Source of the DNA: Flavobacteriales bacterium
GTDB taxonomy: Bacteria; Bacteroidota; Bacteroidia; JACJYZ01
Direction: 5' to 3'
NCBI GenBank assembly: GCA_020435415.1
Contig: JAGQZQ010000014.1
Location: 1 to 46,594, forward strand
DNA length: 46,594 nt
Shown: positions 1 to 10,953 of the stretch, piece after piece
How the letters are laid out: each line of letters begins with the position of its first letter
Numbering within the stretch: position 1 is the stretch's first letter
Program-made: the position numbers and the translations under genes
Notes under the pieces: generated by a model
Database searches by the model: none
The model's input: the letters and a program-made list of their open reading frames with translations, nothing else
Told to the model about the DNA's origin: nothing

Positions 1-45
1 CGCTAGCAGAAAGAGGCCGGTCAGAACGATGAAATACCTTTTCAT
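1..45 (-). CDS. 5' end of an exported protein gene (partial)
   Basis: An ATG on the minus strand overlaps the stop codon of the MbnP-family gene in an ATGA arrangement, and the frame stays open for 15 codons to the window edge. The peptide (MKRYFIVLTGLFLLA) has a basic start and a hydrophobic run, as in a signal peptide or lipoprotein leader. The 4-base overlap suggests translational coupling with the MbnP gene. In other bacteria MbnP genes are commonly followed by the di-heme peroxidase partner MbnH, so that is the best guess, but no diagnostic residue lies inside the window. Confidence 0.5.
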   Translation of the reverse strand, partial: MKRYFIVLTGLFLLA

Positions 46-722
46 TTGACTCCGAAGCAATGGGCCAATTGTTGAGAAAGGGTCACGCCTTCTGCACATG
101 GCGACATGATGTTTTTTTGTCCGGACAAGTCTACCTCCTTAAAAAATTGCCCCAGGTCCAGCATCAGGTTCACATCACGCTTTGCAGGAACATCCAACGT
201 GATGATCTGTAAAGAACTGAACGGATGCTGGTATCCACCCAGGTGAAATTCAAAACGCTTATCAGAAGCACCGGACGTTCCTTCCATTTTAAAATTCACA
301 TAACCACTTTGCCAGGTCCAGTACATTCCTTTGGTAGGATCAAGGTCACCGCCCATCGCGCCGGAAACATTCGTAGTACTGTCTATGCCCAGGTTAAATC
401 TCACCTGATCAAAGGTGAACTGGTCAGTTGTTTGCAGTAAATGCTTCCGGGAACCATCCCTGGAAACATCCACGAGGTGATAACTGTTCTTTTCGGAATA
501 GACCACCTTTCCATTTTGAAGCAACTGAATGCCGGAGAGATAAAACTTCAGGGTCTCAAGTTTAATGCCATGACCGTTTTGGATATGATATACGGAATCA
601 TTGAGAGTAACCGGACGGTTATTAAAAACAACGTCCAGGTTGATTTTCAGGGAATCTGATTGCTGACAAAAGCCTTTCAGGAAAAACAGGATGTGCAATA
701 TGGAGATCATTGATCTTTTCAC
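42..722 (-). CDS. MbnP-family copper-binding periplasmic protein
   Basis: The 226-residue product starts with a signal peptide (residues 1 to about 20, cleavage near FCQ/QS). It continues as a single beta-rich domain resembling the MbnP family, which was first described beside methanobactin genes. Family-like features are the YLSG segment near residue 61 and the Trp-rich YWTWQSGY at 134-141, followed by a Lys-Phe-Lys strand. In characterised MbnP a tryptophan is oxidised to kynurenine by the di-heme partner MbnH and takes part in Cu(I) binding; whether that happens here is inference. A possible metal-site segment near the C-terminus is LAHCFG. Its stop overlaps the start of another exported protein gene, so the two form an operon. 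The family call rests on motif recognition, not a database search. Confidence 0.72.
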   Translation of the reverse strand: MKRSMISILHILFFLKGFCQQSDSLKINLDVVFNNRPVTLNDSVYHIQNGHGIKLETLKFYLSGIQLLQNGKVVYSEKNSYHLVDVSRDGSRKHLLQTTDQFTFDQVRFNLGIDSTTNVSGAMGGDLDPTKGMYWTWQSGYVNFKMEGTSGASDKRFEFHLGGYQHPFSSLQIITLDVPAKRDVNLMLDLGQFFKEVDLSGQKNIMSPCAEGVTLSQQLAHCFGVK

Positions 723-832
723 CGTATGTGCAAATATTTATATCAACTGATAAAAGTGGAGGATTTTTGTTTACCAAGATATTGAAATTACCCGGCGATT
801 ACTTAAAGGTTTGAATATTCCAGGTGAACATC

Positions 833-1729
833 CTAATCGAGGAACTCACTGATGTCCTGCGTCCATTGCTCCTTATACCTTATTAAGTAATTTTCATGCC
901 CGGCCTCCGGGTAAATGTTTACTTCTTTCATCCCGCCCAGGTTTGCGAATATTTCATCTATTTCGGCTCTACTCACTTTCTTATCCTTTGCCCCGTAAAG
1001 CAATAGTGTTGGACAATTGATCTTTCTGGCGTAACTGACAGGGTTATGTCCGAATGCCCAAAATCCATTTTGAACGCCACCCCAAAAAACAAGGAGACCT
1101 GCCATAGGAAAGGTAGGTGTATTCATTGCTTCAAATCTTGCACAAACCGTTTGATACATCGACCCGAACGGACATTCGAGTATGATTCCTTTTGGACTCA
1201 TCTCGTAATCATTCATGGCCTTCATTATTGCAACTGCACCCATTGAAGTCCCGAACAAATAAATGTTTTGCTCTCCTTTCTGTGTAAGGTAATCAACACA
1301 AGACTTGACTTGCTCTCCTTCCATAAAGCCAATAGTGGTTTGGTTACCCTCAGATCCACCTGAGCCCATGAAATCAACCAAGAAAGTACTGGAACCCAAC
1401 TCCCGGAAAATATCTGCCTTGTCCAGCATGGAGGATTTTTGTCCACTAAACCCGTGAAACAGGATAATCGTTCCTTTTGGATTTTCCGCCGTTATGCTCC
1501 AGCATTCTATATCCCTATTGCTTTTCAGCAATACCGTCTCATAGGGTTTCCCGGGAAGCGTCTTGTTTTCCGGTCGCGGATTACTGATCCCAAATAACAG
1601 GGTTTGCACTTTCTCCAATGAACTCAGCTCCTGAGGTGAATTGGTTTTTTGCGTTCCGCTATCCGCGAAATGAGTGAATTTATAGGAATGAAAAATGGCC
1701 ACAACATTCATAAATATGAATATCATCAC
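833..1729 (-). CDS. alpha/beta hydrolase, membrane-anchored
   Basis: The 298-residue product carries a serine hydrolase fold. The oxyanion-hole segment HGFSG is at 92-96, the nucleophile elbow GTSMGA at 160-165 (Ser162), the acidic residue is probably Asp249 in YGAKDK, and the catalytic His is His278 in AGHENY. A hydrophobic N-terminal segment ahead of HSYKFTHF suggests a signal anchor, placing the domain outside the cytoplasmic membrane. The substrate cannot be inferred. The start is doubtful: the frame runs open upstream of the first ATG for about 20 codons and encodes a plausible basic-then-hydrophobic leader (NWLKKGVGALV), but that stretch holds no ATG. Either the ATG given here, an adjacent GTG, or a rarer codon is used. 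Confidence 0.8.
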   Translation of the reverse strand: MMIFIFMNVVAIFHSYKFTHFADSGTQKTNSPQELSSLEKVQTLLFGISNPRPENKTLPGKPYETVLLKSNRDIECWSITAENPKGTIILFHGFSGQKSSMLDKADIFRELGSSTFLVDFMGSGGSEGNQTTIGFMEGEQVKSCVDYLTQKGEQNIYLFGTSMGAVAIMKAMNDYEMSPKGIILECPFGSMYQTVCARFEAMNTPTFPMAGLLVFWGGVQNGFWAFGHNPVSYARKINCPTLLLYGAKDKKVSRAEIDEIFANLGGMKEVNIYPEAGHENYLIRYKEQWTQDISEFLD

Positions 1730-1941
1730 CAGGGCACCAACGCCTTTTTTTAACCAATTACGACTTGAGTTCAGAACAGTGTGTTATTAAATTATTTAGA
1801 TTAGAATAGCGTGGGCAATAAAATACCTAAACGACGGACATGTAAGATTCGTTGCCCTCGTTAGCCATCTCTAATCAATAAGTACACATACTTTCTCAAT
1901 AACGCTGAACATATTCCTCTGCATTTCGTTATCATTTGAAT

Positions 1942-2169
1942 ATGAGCACCGCAGAGCTTAAATCCAATCTTTGCAGACTTATAGACGGTATTTCCGATCA
2001 CTCCGTCTTATCAGCCTTATATGCTATCCTATTAAGGGTACCGGCACAAGATGGATGGGACACACTGGAGGATGAACAGAAAGCAGAGATTGAAGAAGCG
2101 ATGGGGCAGCTTGACAATGGTGAGGGTATTCCTCACGAAAAAGTATTCTCAAAATTCGAGGGCAGGTAG
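1942..2169 (+). CDS. antitoxin of a RelE/ParE-type module
   Basis: This is a 75-residue protein from ATG 1942; an in-frame TTG six bases upstream is less likely as the start. The C-terminal half has the pattern of addiction-module antitoxins of the Unstab_antitox kind: a Trp-Asp pair, then an acidic helix, then GEGIPHEKVFSKF. The Gly-x-Gly-Ile-Pro-His-Glu turn is the clearest mark. Such proteins bind and neutralise a RelE/ParE-fold toxin encoded directly downstream. Here the downstream reading frame, starting 8 bases later, looks like such a toxin but stops after 35 residues, so the antitoxin is probably an orphan. It is one of only two protein genes in the window on the plus strand, apart from its broken partner. 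Confidence 0.7.
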   Translation: MSTAELKSNLCRLIDGISDHSVLSALYAILLRVPAQDGWDTLEDEQKAEIEEAMGQLDNGEGIPHEKVFSKFEGR

Positions 2170-2176
2170 ATGATAA

Positions 2177-2284
2177 ATGAAAAGACATATCGTCTGGTCG
2201 CCGAAAGCGGCTGCCTCGCTCTATAGCCTTATCGCTTTTCTTGAAGGACATTGGGAGCAAAGGGTTACACAGGTGAAATCCTAA
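2177..2284 (+). pseudogene. truncated RelE/ParE-type toxin remnant
   Basis: An ATG 8 bases after the antitoxin stop opens a frame of 35 codons. Its product resembles the N-terminus of RelE/ParE toxins: a first strand (HIVWSP) followed by a helix (KAAASLYSLIAFLE) and a Trp (GHWEQ). Full members are about 95-105 residues, so roughly two thirds is missing, including the C-terminal strands that carry the functional residues. No frame after the stop resumes the family pattern, and 40 bases later lies the terminator of the rpoC operon. This points to a deletion rather than a single nonsense mutation or frameshift. The call depends on a short match and on its position behind an antitoxin. Confidence 0.6.
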
Positions 2285-2325
2285 GAAATACTCCTTTAAA
2301 AAGCACAATCAACCATCCTGATACA

Positions 2326-2356
2326 AAAAAGCCCCGGTCAACAACCAGGGCTTTTT
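2326..2356. terminator. bidirectional rho-independent terminator after the rpoC operon
   Basis: A 9-bp stem (AAAAAGCCC paired with GGGCTTTTT) encloses a loop with an extra inner GGT/ACC pairing. It has a T run on both strands. It can end the minus-strand rpoBC-DUF3467 transcript and also the plus-strand antitoxin transcript. Confidence 0.85.
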
Positions 2357-2375
2357 ACATTATTATGATGGATGA

Positions 2376-2699
2376 TCAGGCTTGCGCCGTGGGGCCACCG
2401 AAGTTCATCGGCACCGCATGGCCTGCCTCGGTGTCCTTGATCTCGCCATGTACCGACTCGAACTTGTCGAGGTTCTCCTTCATCGCCTTCAGCAGGCGCT
2501 TGGCATGCTGTGGCGTGAGCAGGATACGGGATTTGACGCGAGCCTTGGGTACACCCGGCATCACCTTTATAAAGTCCAGTACGAACTCTGAATTCGAGTG
2601 GGTGATGATGGCGAGGTTGGAATAGGTTCCTTCCGCCACATCTTCCGACAGCTCAATGTTCAGCTGGTTTTCGTCCTGTACATTTTTATTATCAGCCAT
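2376..2699 (-). CDS. DUF3467-family protein, last gene of the rpoBC operon
   Basis: The 107-residue product resembles the DUF3467 family: a short acidic N-terminus, the segment GTYSNLAIITHSNSEFVLDF near residues 24-43, then PQHAKRLLKAMKENLDKFE and a short Gly/Pro tail. No enzyme motif, membrane segment or signal peptide is visible, so it should be a small cytosolic protein. Only one base separates the rpoC stop from its ATG, and the operon terminator follows it by about 20 bases. It is therefore co-transcribed and probably translationally coupled with rpoC. The function is unknown; the context makes a link to RNA polymerase or transcription reasonable, but this is inference. Confidence 0.82.
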   Translation of the reverse strand: MADNKNVQDENQLNIELSEDVAEGTYSNLAIITHSNSEFVLDFIKVMPGVPKARVKSRILLTPQHAKRLLKAMKENLDKFESVHGEIKDTEAGHAVPMNFGGPTAQA

Positions 2700-2700
2700 A

Positions 2701-5700
2701 TTACTTGGTTTCTTCGGCGACCGCTTCCTCCTTAGAGGCCTCTCTGCCTGATGTCAACGCTTCGTAGTCTTCCCTGGAACCAACCACGATCTTCTCATAG
2801 GCACGGATACCGGTACCTGCCGGGATACGGTGTCCTACGATCACGTTCTCTTTCAGTCCGCGCAGGTAGTCGATCTTGGCGCTGACAGCAGCTTCGTTGA
2901 GTACCTTCGTGGTTTCCTGGAACGATGCAGCGGAAATCCAGCTTTCTGTTTGCAGCGATGCACGTGTGATACCTTGCAGGATAGAGCTTGAAGTTGCCGG
3001 AACGGCATCCCTTGCTTCCACCGGCTTCTTATCTTTCCTCTTCAGCATGGAGTTCTCATCACGCAGTTTACGTGCGCTGATGATCTGACCTGCTTTGAAG
3101 GTTTCGGAATCACCGCCTTCAACAACCACCTTCTTTCCGAAGATCCAGTCGTTCTCCTCAGTAAACTCGGTCTTGTTAACCAGTTGTCTTTCCAGGAAGC
3201 GGGTATCACCCGGATCCTGAATTTCAACCTTACGCATCATCTGACGCACGATCACCTCAAAGTGTTTGTCATTGATCTTCACACCCTGCAAACGGTATAC
3301 TTCCTGTACCTCGTTCACCAGGTATTCCTGCACCTTGGTCGGACCTTTGATGGACAGGATATCGGATGGTGTGATGGCACCGTCAGACAATGGCTCACCA
3401 GCTTTCACGAAGTCATTCTCCTGGATCAGGATGTGCTTGGAAAGTGGCACCAGATACTTCTTCACTTCACCGGTCTTGGATTCGATGATGATTTCACGGT
3501 TACCGCGCTTGATCTTACCAAAGGACACGATGCCGTCGATCTCGGATACCACGGCTGGGTTAGACGGGTTCCGTGCTTCGAACAGTTCGGTCACACGAGG
3601 CAGACCTCCCGTGATGTCACCGGACTTACGGGTGGCACGCGGGATCTTCACAAGGATATCACCTGATTTGGTCTTATCCTTGTCGTTCACCATAATGTGT
3701 GCACCTACCGGGATGTTATAGTTTTTGAGAGGATCGGCGCCCTTCTTTCCGGTTGTGATCCGGATGGTTGGGTTCTTGGTTTTATCCTTGCTCTCAACGA
3801 TCACTTTTTCCTTGTAGCCTGTTTGCTCGTCGGACTCTTCCTTGAACGTGATGCCTTCTTCGATGTTCTCAAACTCCAGCACCCCGTCGAATTCGGAGAT
3901 GATTACGGCGTTATAAGGATCCCAGTCACAGATCAGATCACCTTTGGCCACCTTTGAGCCGGGTTTCACATACAACAGGGCACCATAAGGAATGTTACCG
4001 GTCATCAGCACAATACGTGTGTTCGGATCAACAATACGGAGTTCCGCAGAACGACCGATCACCACATCGTACTTCTTATCGCCATCATTCTTGGCAACAA
4101 ACCGGAGTTCATCAATTTCCACGATCCCGTCATACTTTGCAGTCAACTGGGATTCAGAAGCGATCTTACTCGCGGTACCACCCACGTGGAAGGTACGCAG
4201 TGTCAACTGTGTTCCAGGCTCACCGATCGACTGAGCAGCGATCACACCTACGGCTTCACCCATCTGTACCATACGGCTTGTGGCCAGGTTACGGCCATAG
4301 CAGCGGGCGCAAACACCTTTCTTCGATTCGCATGTCAGCACCGAACGGATTTCCACCTGTTCGATAGGAGAATCTTCAACACGCTGTGCAATTTCTTCGT
4401 TGATCTCTTCACCTGAATTGGCAATTTGCTCACCGGTGATCGGATCAAAGATATCGTGAAGCGAGGTACGTCCGAGAATCCGGTCGTAGAGTGTTTCCAC
4501 TACTTCTTCGTTGTTCTTCAGTGCTGTTGCTACCAGTCCGCGAAGCGTTCCGCAATCCGGCTCGGTGATCACCACATCCTGTGCGACGTCAACAAGACGA
4601 CGGGTCAGGTAACCGGCATCGGCCGTTTTCAGGGCCGTATCCGCAAGACCTTTCCGTGCACCGTGGGTAGAGATGAAATACTCAAGGATCGACAGTCCCT
4701 CCTTAAAGTTGGAGATGATCGGGTTCTCGATGATCTCACCTCCGGTTGATCCGGACTTCTGCGGCTTGGCCATCAGACCCCGCATACCGGACAGCTGACG
4801 GATCTGCTCTTTCGAACCCCGTGCACCGGAATCCAGCATCATGTAGATCGGGTTGAAACCCTGCTTATCGGTAGAAAGGGTGTTCAACAGTTTCTGGGTG
4901 ATACGGGAATTGGTATGTGTCCAGATATCGATGATCTGGTTGTAACGTTCGTTGTTGGTGATGAAACCCATGTTGTAGGAGTTCATCACATCATCCACCT
5001 GCAGGTGTGCATCATCGATCATCTTCTCTTTGTCTTCAGGGATGATCACGTCAAGCAGGTTGAAAGACAGTCCGCCTTTGAAGGCTTCCATAAAGCCAAG
5101 AGATTTGATATCGTCCAGGAAGTGGGCGGTATCGGCCAGGCTGGTCTCCTTCATGATACGGGAGATAATACGCTGCAGTGATTTCTTGGTCAGCAGTTCA
5201 TCTATATAACCGATGCCCTTAGGTACCACCTGATTGAACAGTACGCGACCCACAGTGGTTTCCACCAGTTTGGTCACCAGTTCGTTATTCTCCTTCACCT
5301 CGGTACGCACCTTGATCACACTGTGAAGTTCCACCACCTTTTCGTTATAGGCGATGATCACATCTTCGGGTGAGTAGAACGTCATACCTTCACCGATCAT
5401 AGCACGGTCTTCATCCGTCACACGACTCTTGGTCATGTAGTACAGACCCAATACCATGTCTTGCGATGGTACGGTGATCGGTGCACCATTGGCGGGGTTA
5501 AGGATGTTGTGTGATGCCAGCATCAACAGCTGAGCTTCCAGGATAGCCGCGTTTCCGAGGGGAACGTGAACGGCCATCTGGTCACCGTCAAAGTCGGCGT
5601 TGAATGCCGAACATACGAGCGGGTGAAGCTGAATGGCTTTTCCTTCAATAAGTTTTGGCTGGAAGGATTGGATACCGAGGCGGTGAAGCGTCGGGGCCCG

Positions 5701-7014
5701 GTTCAGAAGAACCGGATGGCCTTTCAGTACATTTTCGAGGATATCCCAGATAACGGGATCCTTCCTGTCCACAATCTTCTTTGCGGATTTCACTGTTTTC
5801 ACAATACCACGTTCGATCAGCTTACGGATCACGAACGGTTTGAACAGCTCAGCAGCCATATTCTTTGGCAGTCCGCACTCGTGCAGTTTCATTTCAGGAC
5901 CTACGACGATCACCGAACGTGCAGAGTAGTCAACCCGTTTACCGAGAAGGTTCTGACGGAAGCGACCTTGTTTTCCTTTGAGGCTATCGCTAAGGGATTT
6001 CAGGGCGCGGTTTGATTCCGTCTTCACGGCGCTGGCCTTACGGCTGTTGTCGAAGAGTGAATCCACGGCTTCCTGAAGCATCCGTTTCTCGTTTCTCAGG
6101 ATCACCTCCGGTGCCTTGATCTCGATCAGGCGTTTGAGGCGGTTGTTCCTGATGATCACACGGCGGTAGAGATCATTCAGATCCGAGGTAGCAAAACGGC
6201 CACCATCCAGAGGTACAAGTGGGCGCAGTTCCGGCGGGATCACAGGCACCACCTTGATGATCATCCACTCCGGGTTGTTATCTTTTTGCTCTTGTGATTG
6301 ACGGAAAGCTTCTACTACCTGCAATCTTTTCAGGGCTTCATTCTTCCGTTGCTGAGACGTTTCAGTGTTGGCCTGGTGACGGAGACTGTAAGACAGTTCA
6401 TCCAGGTTCAAACGTGCAAGCAGATCATGCAATGCATCTGCTCCCATCTTCGCAATGAACTTCTGCGGATCGGTATCGTCCAGGTATTGGTTTTCTTTCG
6501 GCAGTTCCTCCAGGATGTTCAGGTATTCCTCTTCCGTAAGAAAGTCCAGGTAAGCCAGTCCGTCGGCTTCTTTTACCCCGGGTTGGATCACCACATAACG
6601 CTCGTAATAAATGATACTATCGAGCTTCTTCGTAGGTAAACCCAGCAGATAACCGATCTTATTCGGCAGGGATCTGAAATACCAGATATGGGCCACAGGC
6701 ACCACCAACTGAATATGTCCCATTCTTTCGCGTCTTACCTTCTTCTCTGTCACTTCGACACCACAACGGTCGCAGACAATTCCCTTATAGCGGATACGCT
6801 TATACTTTCCGCAGTGACACTCCCAGTCTTTCACCGGTCCGAAGATCCTTTCACAGAACAAGCCATCACGTTCCGGCTTATAGGTTCTGTAGTTGATGGT
6901 CTCTGGCTTTAATACTTCGCCGCTGGACCTTTCCAGGATACTTTCCGGAGAGGCAAGACTAATGACGATCTTCGAGAATTCGCTTCTGGACTTAGTGTCT
7001 TTTTTGAAAGCCAT
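2701..7014 (-). CDS. rpoC: DNA-directed RNA polymerase subunit beta'
   Basis: The 1437-residue product is a full-length beta' subunit. The N-terminal zinc site is Cys66, Cys68, Cys81 and Cys84. The catalytic metal loop NADFDGDQ is at 472-479, with three Asp residues that hold the active-site Mg2+. The second zinc site is Cys821, Cys895, Cys902 and Cys905, with the same internal spacing as E. coli 814/888/895/898. The bridge-helix approach [19 protein letters not shown] (730-748) and the trigger-loop region near 920-950 ([17 protein letters not shown]) are intact. The C-terminal tail is acidic and low-complexity. It lies 69 bases after rpoB and one base before the DUF3467 gene. Confidence 0.99.
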   Translation of the reverse strand: MAFKKDTKSRSEFSKIVISLASPESILERSSGEVLKPETINYRTYKPERDGLFCERIFGPVKDWECHCGKYKRIRYKGIVCDRCGVEVTEKKVRRERMGHIQLVVPVAHIWYFRSLPNKIGYLLGLPTKKLDSIIYYERYVVIQPGVKEADGLAYLDFLTEEEYLNILEELPKENQYLDDTDPQKFIAKMGADALHDLLARLNLDELSYSLRHQANTETSQQRKNEALKRLQVVEAFRQSQEQKDNNPEWMIIKVVPVIPPELRPLVPLDGGRFATSDLNDLYRRVIIRNNRLKRLIEIKAPEVILRNEKRMLQEAVDSLFDNSRKASAVKTESNRALKSLSDSLKGKQGRFRQNLLGKRVDYSARSVIVVGPEMKLHECGLPKNMAAELFKPFVIRKLIERGIVKTVKSAKKIVDRKDPVIWDILENVLKGHPVLLNRAPTLHRLGIQSFQPKLIEGKAIQLHPLVCSAFNADFDGDQMAVHVPLGNAAILEAQLLMLASHNILNPANGAPITVPSQDMVLGLYYMTKSRVTDEDRAMIGEGMTFYSPEDVIIAYNEKVVELHSVIKVRTEVKENNELVTKLVETTVGRVLFNQVVPKGIGYIDELLTKKSLQRIISRIMKETSLADTAHFLDDIKSLGFMEAFKGGLSFNLLDVIIPEDKEKMIDDAHLQVDDVMNSYNMGFITNNERYNQIIDIWTHTNSRITQKLLNTLSTDKQGFNPIYMMLDSGARGSKEQIRQLSGMRGLMAKPQKSGSTGGEIIENPIISNFKEGLSILEYFISTHGARKGLADTALKTADAGYLTRRLVDVAQDVVITEPDCGTLRGLVATALKNNEEVVETLYDRILGRTSLHDIFDPITGEQIANSGEEINEEIAQRVEDSPIEQVEIRSVLTCESKKGVCARCYGRNLATSRMVQMGEAVGVIAAQSIGEPGTQLTLRTFHVGGTASKIASESQLTAKYDGIVEIDELRFVAKNDGDKKYDVVIGRSAELRIVDPNTRIVLMTGNIPYGALLYVKPGSKVAKGDLICDWDPYNAVIISEFDGVLEFENIEEGITFKEESDEQTGYKEKVIVESKDKTKNPTIRITTGKKGADPLKNYNIPVGAHIMVNDKDKTKSGDILVKIPRATRKSGDITGGLPRVTELFEARNPSNPAVVSEIDGIVSFGKIKRGNREIIIESKTGEVKKYLVPLSKHILIQENDFVKAGEPLSDGAITPSDILSIKGPTKVQEYLVNEVQEVYRLQGVKINDKHFEVIVRQMMRKVEIQDPGDTRFLERQLVNKTEFTEENDWIFGKKVVVEGGDSETFKAGQIISARKLRDENSMLKRKDKKPVEARDAVPATSSSILQGITRASLQTESWISAASFQETTKVLNEAAVSAKIDYLRGLKENVIVGHRIPAGTGIRAYEKIVVGSREDYEALTSGREASKEEAVAEETK

Positions 7015-7083
7015 GTGCTCTATATTAATAAGTTGTATAAATCTACTTTACTTCAGGTCAACGAGTATGGGGGCGGCCGCAGA

Positions 7084-10000
7084 TCAGGGATCAAGTGACA
7101 CGTCGAGACCCAGGCCACGCAATTCGTGCAACAGTACGTTGAACGATTCGGGGATACCCGGTTTCGGCATGGCTTCACCCTTAACGATAGACTCGTAGGC
7201 TTTTGCCCTTCCAACCACATCATCCGACTTCACCGTCAGGATTTCCTGAAGGATATTGGATGCACCGAATGCTTCCAGTGCCCAGACTTCCATCTCACCG
7301 AAACGCTGACCACCGAACTGCGCTTTACCGCCGAGAGGTTGTTGCGTGATGAGAGAGTATGGTCCGATGGAACGTGCGTGCATCTTATCATCCACCATAT
7401 GACCCAGTTTCAGCATGTAGATCACACCTACGGTTGTGGGCTGCTGGAAACGCTCTCCTGTGCCACCATCGTGCAGGTACGTTTTACCGAAAGACGGTAT
7501 ACCGGCAGATTTGGTGTGTTCTTCGATCTCTTCGATAGAAGCACCGTCGAAGATCGGGGTATAGAACCGTTGGCCTGTTTTCAGTCCGGCCCATCCGAGA
7601 ACGGTCTCATAGATCTGACCGAGGTTCATCCGGGAAGGTACACCCAGCGGGTTCAGTACGATGTCGACAGGCGTTCCGTCTTCCAGGAACGGCATATCTT
7701 CCTCACGTACGATCTTCGCTACGATACCCTTGTTACCGTGACGTCCGGCCATCTTATCCCCTACCTTCAGTTTCCGCTTCTTAGCGATATAAACCTTGGC
7801 GAGTTGAACGATACCGGTAGGCAGTTCATCCCCAACGGTCACCTGGAATTTCTTCCGCTTGTAGTGACCCATCAGGTCATTGGCCTTGATACTATAACTG
7901 TGTAACAACTGCTTGATAAGATCATTCTTCTTCTTATCAGGTGTCCATTCGCTTGGATCAACTTGCGTGTAGTCTACCTTTTGCAGAGCCTTCTGCGTGA
8001 ACTTGGTTCCTTTGGGGATCACCATTTCCTTGAAGATGGTGGTCACACCGTTGGAGACCTTGCCGCTTACCAGCACAAACAATTTATCGACCAGTTTGGA
8101 TTTCAGTTCACCGGCTTCCTTCTGGTATTCAGCATCCAGCTTTTCGATCAGCGCTTTGTCGGCATTGCGTGCCTTACGGTCTTTCAATGCACGTGAGAAA
8201 AGCTTTTTGTTGATCACCACACCTTCCACAGAGGGAGGTGCTTTCAGCGAAGCGTCCTTCACATCACCTGCTTTGTCACCGAAGATGGCACGAAGCAGTT
8301 TTTCTTCCGGAGAAGGATCTGTTTCCCCTTTTGGAGTGATCTTACCGATAAGGATATCTCCTTCCTTCACTTCGGCACCGACACGGATCAGACCATTTTC
8401 GTCGAGATCCTTGGTTGCTTCTTCACTCACATTAGGGATATCCGAGGTCAATTCCTCAAGTCCACGTTTTGTGTCGCGTACTTCCAGTACATATTCGTCG
8501 ATATGGATGGAGGTGAAGATATCTTCACGAACCACCTTTTCAGAGATCACAATGGCATCCTCGAAGTTGTATCCTTTCCATGGCATGAAGGCCACCATCA
8601 GGTTCCGACCGAGGGCCAGTTCACCTTCTTCGGTTGCATATCCTTCACAAAGCACCTGTCCGCGTTTCACCTTTTCACCCACCGCAACGATCGGTCTCAG
8701 GTTGATGCAGGTATTCTGGTTGGTCTTCTGGAATTTGGTCAGGGAATATGATTTCAACTCATCGTCGAACGTCACGAGTTTTTCTTCTTCACTCTGAATG
8801 TAACGGATACTGATACGTTCCGCATCCACATATTCAACCACACCATCACCTTCCGAGTTGATCAGCACGCGCGAGTCGCGGGCTACCAGGGGCTCCAGAC
8901 CGGTACCTACGATAGGGGCCTGGGGTCTGAGCAATGGCACGGCCTGACGTTGCATGTTCGATCCCATCAACGCACGGTTGGCATCATCATGCTCCAAGAA
9001 TGGAATAAGTGATGCGGCAATCGATGCGATCTGGTTCGGCGCTACGTCCATCAGGTCGATATTCTTTGGTTCCACAACCGGGAAGTCACCTTCAAAACGT
9101 GCCTTTACCCGATTATTGGTAAAGACGCCATCATCTTTGATCGGGGCATTCGCCTGTGCGATCACCTTTCTGTCTTCCTCTTCAGCGCTGAGGTACACCA
9201 CATCCTGGGCCAGTTTCACCTTGCCTTTTTCAACAGAGCGGTAGGGTGTTTCGATAAAACCAAGCTTATTGATCTTGGCATACACACACAAAGAAGAGAT
9301 CAGACCGATATTCGGACCTTCCGGTGTTTCGATCGTACATAGACGACCGTAGTGGGTATAGTGTACGTCACGAACCTCAAAGCCGGCACGTTCGCGGGAG
9401 AGACCACCTGGTCCGAGGGCGGAAAGCCTTCTTTTGTGGGTTACTTCAGCGAGTGGGTTGGTTTGGTCCATGAACTGTGACAACTGATTTGTTCCGAAGA
9501 ACGAATTGATCACGGAAGACAAGGTCTTGGCGTTGATCAGGTCAGTAGGTGTGAACACCTCATTGTCCCGGACGTTCATTCTTTCACGGATCGTTCTGGC
9601 CATACGGGCAAGACCGATGCCGAACTGTGTGTGCAGCTGCTCACCTACCGTACGTACACGACGATTGCTAAGGTGATCGATATCATCCACATCAGCCTTG
9701 GAGTTGATCAGTTCGATCAGGTACTTGATGATAAAGATGATATCTTCTTTGGAGAGAACGCGCAGTTCAGGATCTATATCCAGACCGAGTTTCTTGTTCA
9801 GACGATACCGTCCTACCTCACCCAGATCGTATCGGGTTTCAGAGAAGAATAATTTTTCAATGATGCCGCGGGCGGTTTCTTCATCCGGTGGCTCAGCATT
9901 ACGAAGCTGACGGTAGATATGCTCTACGGCTTCCTTCTCAGAGTTTGAAGTATCCTTCTGAAGCGTATTATATATGATAGCAAAATCTGCGGAGTTCACA

Positions 10001-10902
10001 TCTTCCTTATGCAGGATGATGGTTTTGGCTCCGGATTCGAGAATCTGATCCAGGTGTTCCTTTTCGAGGATTGTCTCACGGTCAAGGATGATCTCATTCC
10101 GTTCGATGGATACAACCTCGCCGGTATCTTCATCCACAAAATCTTCAAGCCATGAGCGAAGCACACGGGCAGCAAGCTTACGTCCGATGCAATTTTTCAG
10201 CGATGTCTTGGAAACCTTCAGTTCATCCGCAAGATTGAAAATCTCAAGAATGTCCTTATCACTTTCATAGCCGATGGCCCTGAGCAGGGTGGTTACGGGT
10301 AATTTCTTTTTACGATCGATGTACGCATACATTACCGCATTAACGTCCGTGGCAAATTCGATCCACGAACCTTTGAACGGGATCACGCGGGCACTATAGA
10401 GCTTGGTGCCGTTCGCATGTCTGCTTTGACCGAAGAATACACCCGGGGATCTGTGAAGCTGAGAAACGACAACACGTTCTGCACCATTCACCACGAACGA
10501 ACCTTTGGGGGTCATGTAAGGGATCATTCCCAGGTACACATCCTGAACGATGGTTTCGAAGTCCTCGTGTTCGGGGTCCGTGCAGTAAAGCTTCAGCTTT
10601 GCCTTGAGGGGTACGTTATGGGTAAGTCCCCTTTCGATACATTCTTCAATGGTATATCTGGGGGGATCGATAAAGTAGTCGAGGAACTCGAGTACAAAGT
10701 TGTTTCTGGCGTCGGTAATCGGAAAATTTTCCGAGAAGACCTTAAACAGGCCTTCAGATCGACGGTTCTCAGGGGTTGTTTCGAGTTGGAAGAACTCTTT
10801 AAAAGACTTCAACTGGATTTCAAGAAAATCCGGGTACTCGAGGGTGTTTTTTGTAGAAGAGAAGTTAATTGCTGCTTTCTTCTTTGACACAGGCGCTGCC
10901 AC
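7084..10902 (-). CDS. rpoB: DNA-directed RNA polymerase subunit beta
   Basis: The 1272-residue product is a full-length beta subunit. The rifampicin-binding cluster is intact: [21 protein letters not shown] near 470-490, with Asp479, His489 and Ser494 equivalent to E. coli Asp516, His526 and Ser531, all in the usual sensitive state. Other landmarks are [33 protein letters not shown], and the C-terminal [21 protein letters not shown] that clamps onto beta'. The start codon is GTG at 10902; an in-frame stop lies two codons upstream, so no longer N-terminus is possible. The gene follows rplL by 106 bases, a gap occupied by a strong hairpin. Confidence 0.99.
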   Translation of the reverse strand: MAAPVSKKKAAINFSSTKNTLEYPDFLEIQLKSFKEFFQLETTPENRRSEGLFKVFSENFPITDARNNFVLEFLDYFIDPPRYTIEECIERGLTHNVPLKAKLKLYCTDPEHEDFETIVQDVYLGMIPYMTPKGSFVVNGAERVVVSQLHRSPGVFFGQSRHANGTKLYSARVIPFKGSWIEFATDVNAVMYAYIDRKKKLPVTTLLRAIGYESDKDILEIFNLADELKVSKTSLKNCIGRKLAARVLRSWLEDFVDEDTGEVVSIERNEIILDRETILEKEHLDQILESGAKTIILHKEDVNSADFAIIYNTLQKDTSNSEKEAVEHIYRQLRNAEPPDEETARGIIEKLFFSETRYDLGEVGRYRLNKKLGLDIDPELRVLSKEDIIFIIKYLIELINSKADVDDIDHLSNRRVRTVGEQLHTQFGIGLARMARTIRERMNVRDNEVFTPTDLINAKTLSSVINSFFGTNQLSQFMDQTNPLAEVTHKRRLSALGPGGLSRERAGFEVRDVHYTHYGRLCTIETPEGPNIGLISSLCVYAKINKLGFIETPYRSVEKGKVKLAQDVVYLSAEEEDRKVIAQANAPIKDDGVFTNNRVKARFEGDFPVVEPKNIDLMDVAPNQIASIAASLIPFLEHDDANRALMGSNMQRQAVPLLRPQAPIVGTGLEPLVARDSRVLINSEGDGVVEYVDAERISIRYIQSEEEKLVTFDDELKSYSLTKFQKTNQNTCINLRPIVAVGEKVKRGQVLCEGYATEEGELALGRNLMVAFMPWKGYNFEDAIVISEKVVREDIFTSIHIDEYVLEVRDTKRGLEELTSDIPNVSEEATKDLDENGLIRVGAEVKEGDILIGKITPKGETDPSPEEKLLRAIFGDKAGDVKDASLKAPPSVEGVVINKKLFSRALKDRKARNADKALIEKLDAEYQKEAGELKSKLVDKLFVLVSGKVSNGVTTIFKEMVIPKGTKFTQKALQKVDYTQVDPSEWTPDKKKNDLIKQLLHSYSIKANDLMGHYKRKKFQVTVGDELPTGIVQLAKVYIAKKRKLKVGDKMAGRHGNKGIVAKIVREEDMPFLEDGTPVDIVLNPLGVPSRMNLGQIYETVLGWAGLKTGQRFYTPIFDGASIEEIEEHTKSAGIPSFGKTYLHDGGTGERFQQPTTVGVIYMLKLGHMVDDKMHARSIGPYSLITQQPLGGKAQFGGQRFGEMEVWALEAFGASNILQEILTVKSDDVVGRAKAYESIVKGEAMPKPGIPESFNVLLHELRGLGLDVSLDP

Positions 10903-10953
10903 AGGCTAAGATTTTGAAATTGTTAAAAGAACCGTAGGAACGAAAAGGCCATA

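Noticed and set aside
3184-6015. Plus-strand open frames opposite rpoC (about 70-160 codons)
   Set aside because: Antisense shadows of rpoC with no start signals, domains or coding-like composition.
7126-8797. Long plus-strand open frames opposite rpoB (up to 266 codons)
   Set aside because: They lie wholly antisense to a highly conserved gene, have no recognisable domains, and show runs of Ser/Arg/Phe typical of reverse-strand shadows of biased codon usage.
7150-10900. Possible rifampicin-resistance substitutions in RpoB
   Set aside because: Residues equivalent to E. coli Asp516, His526 and Ser531 are the wild-type amino acids.
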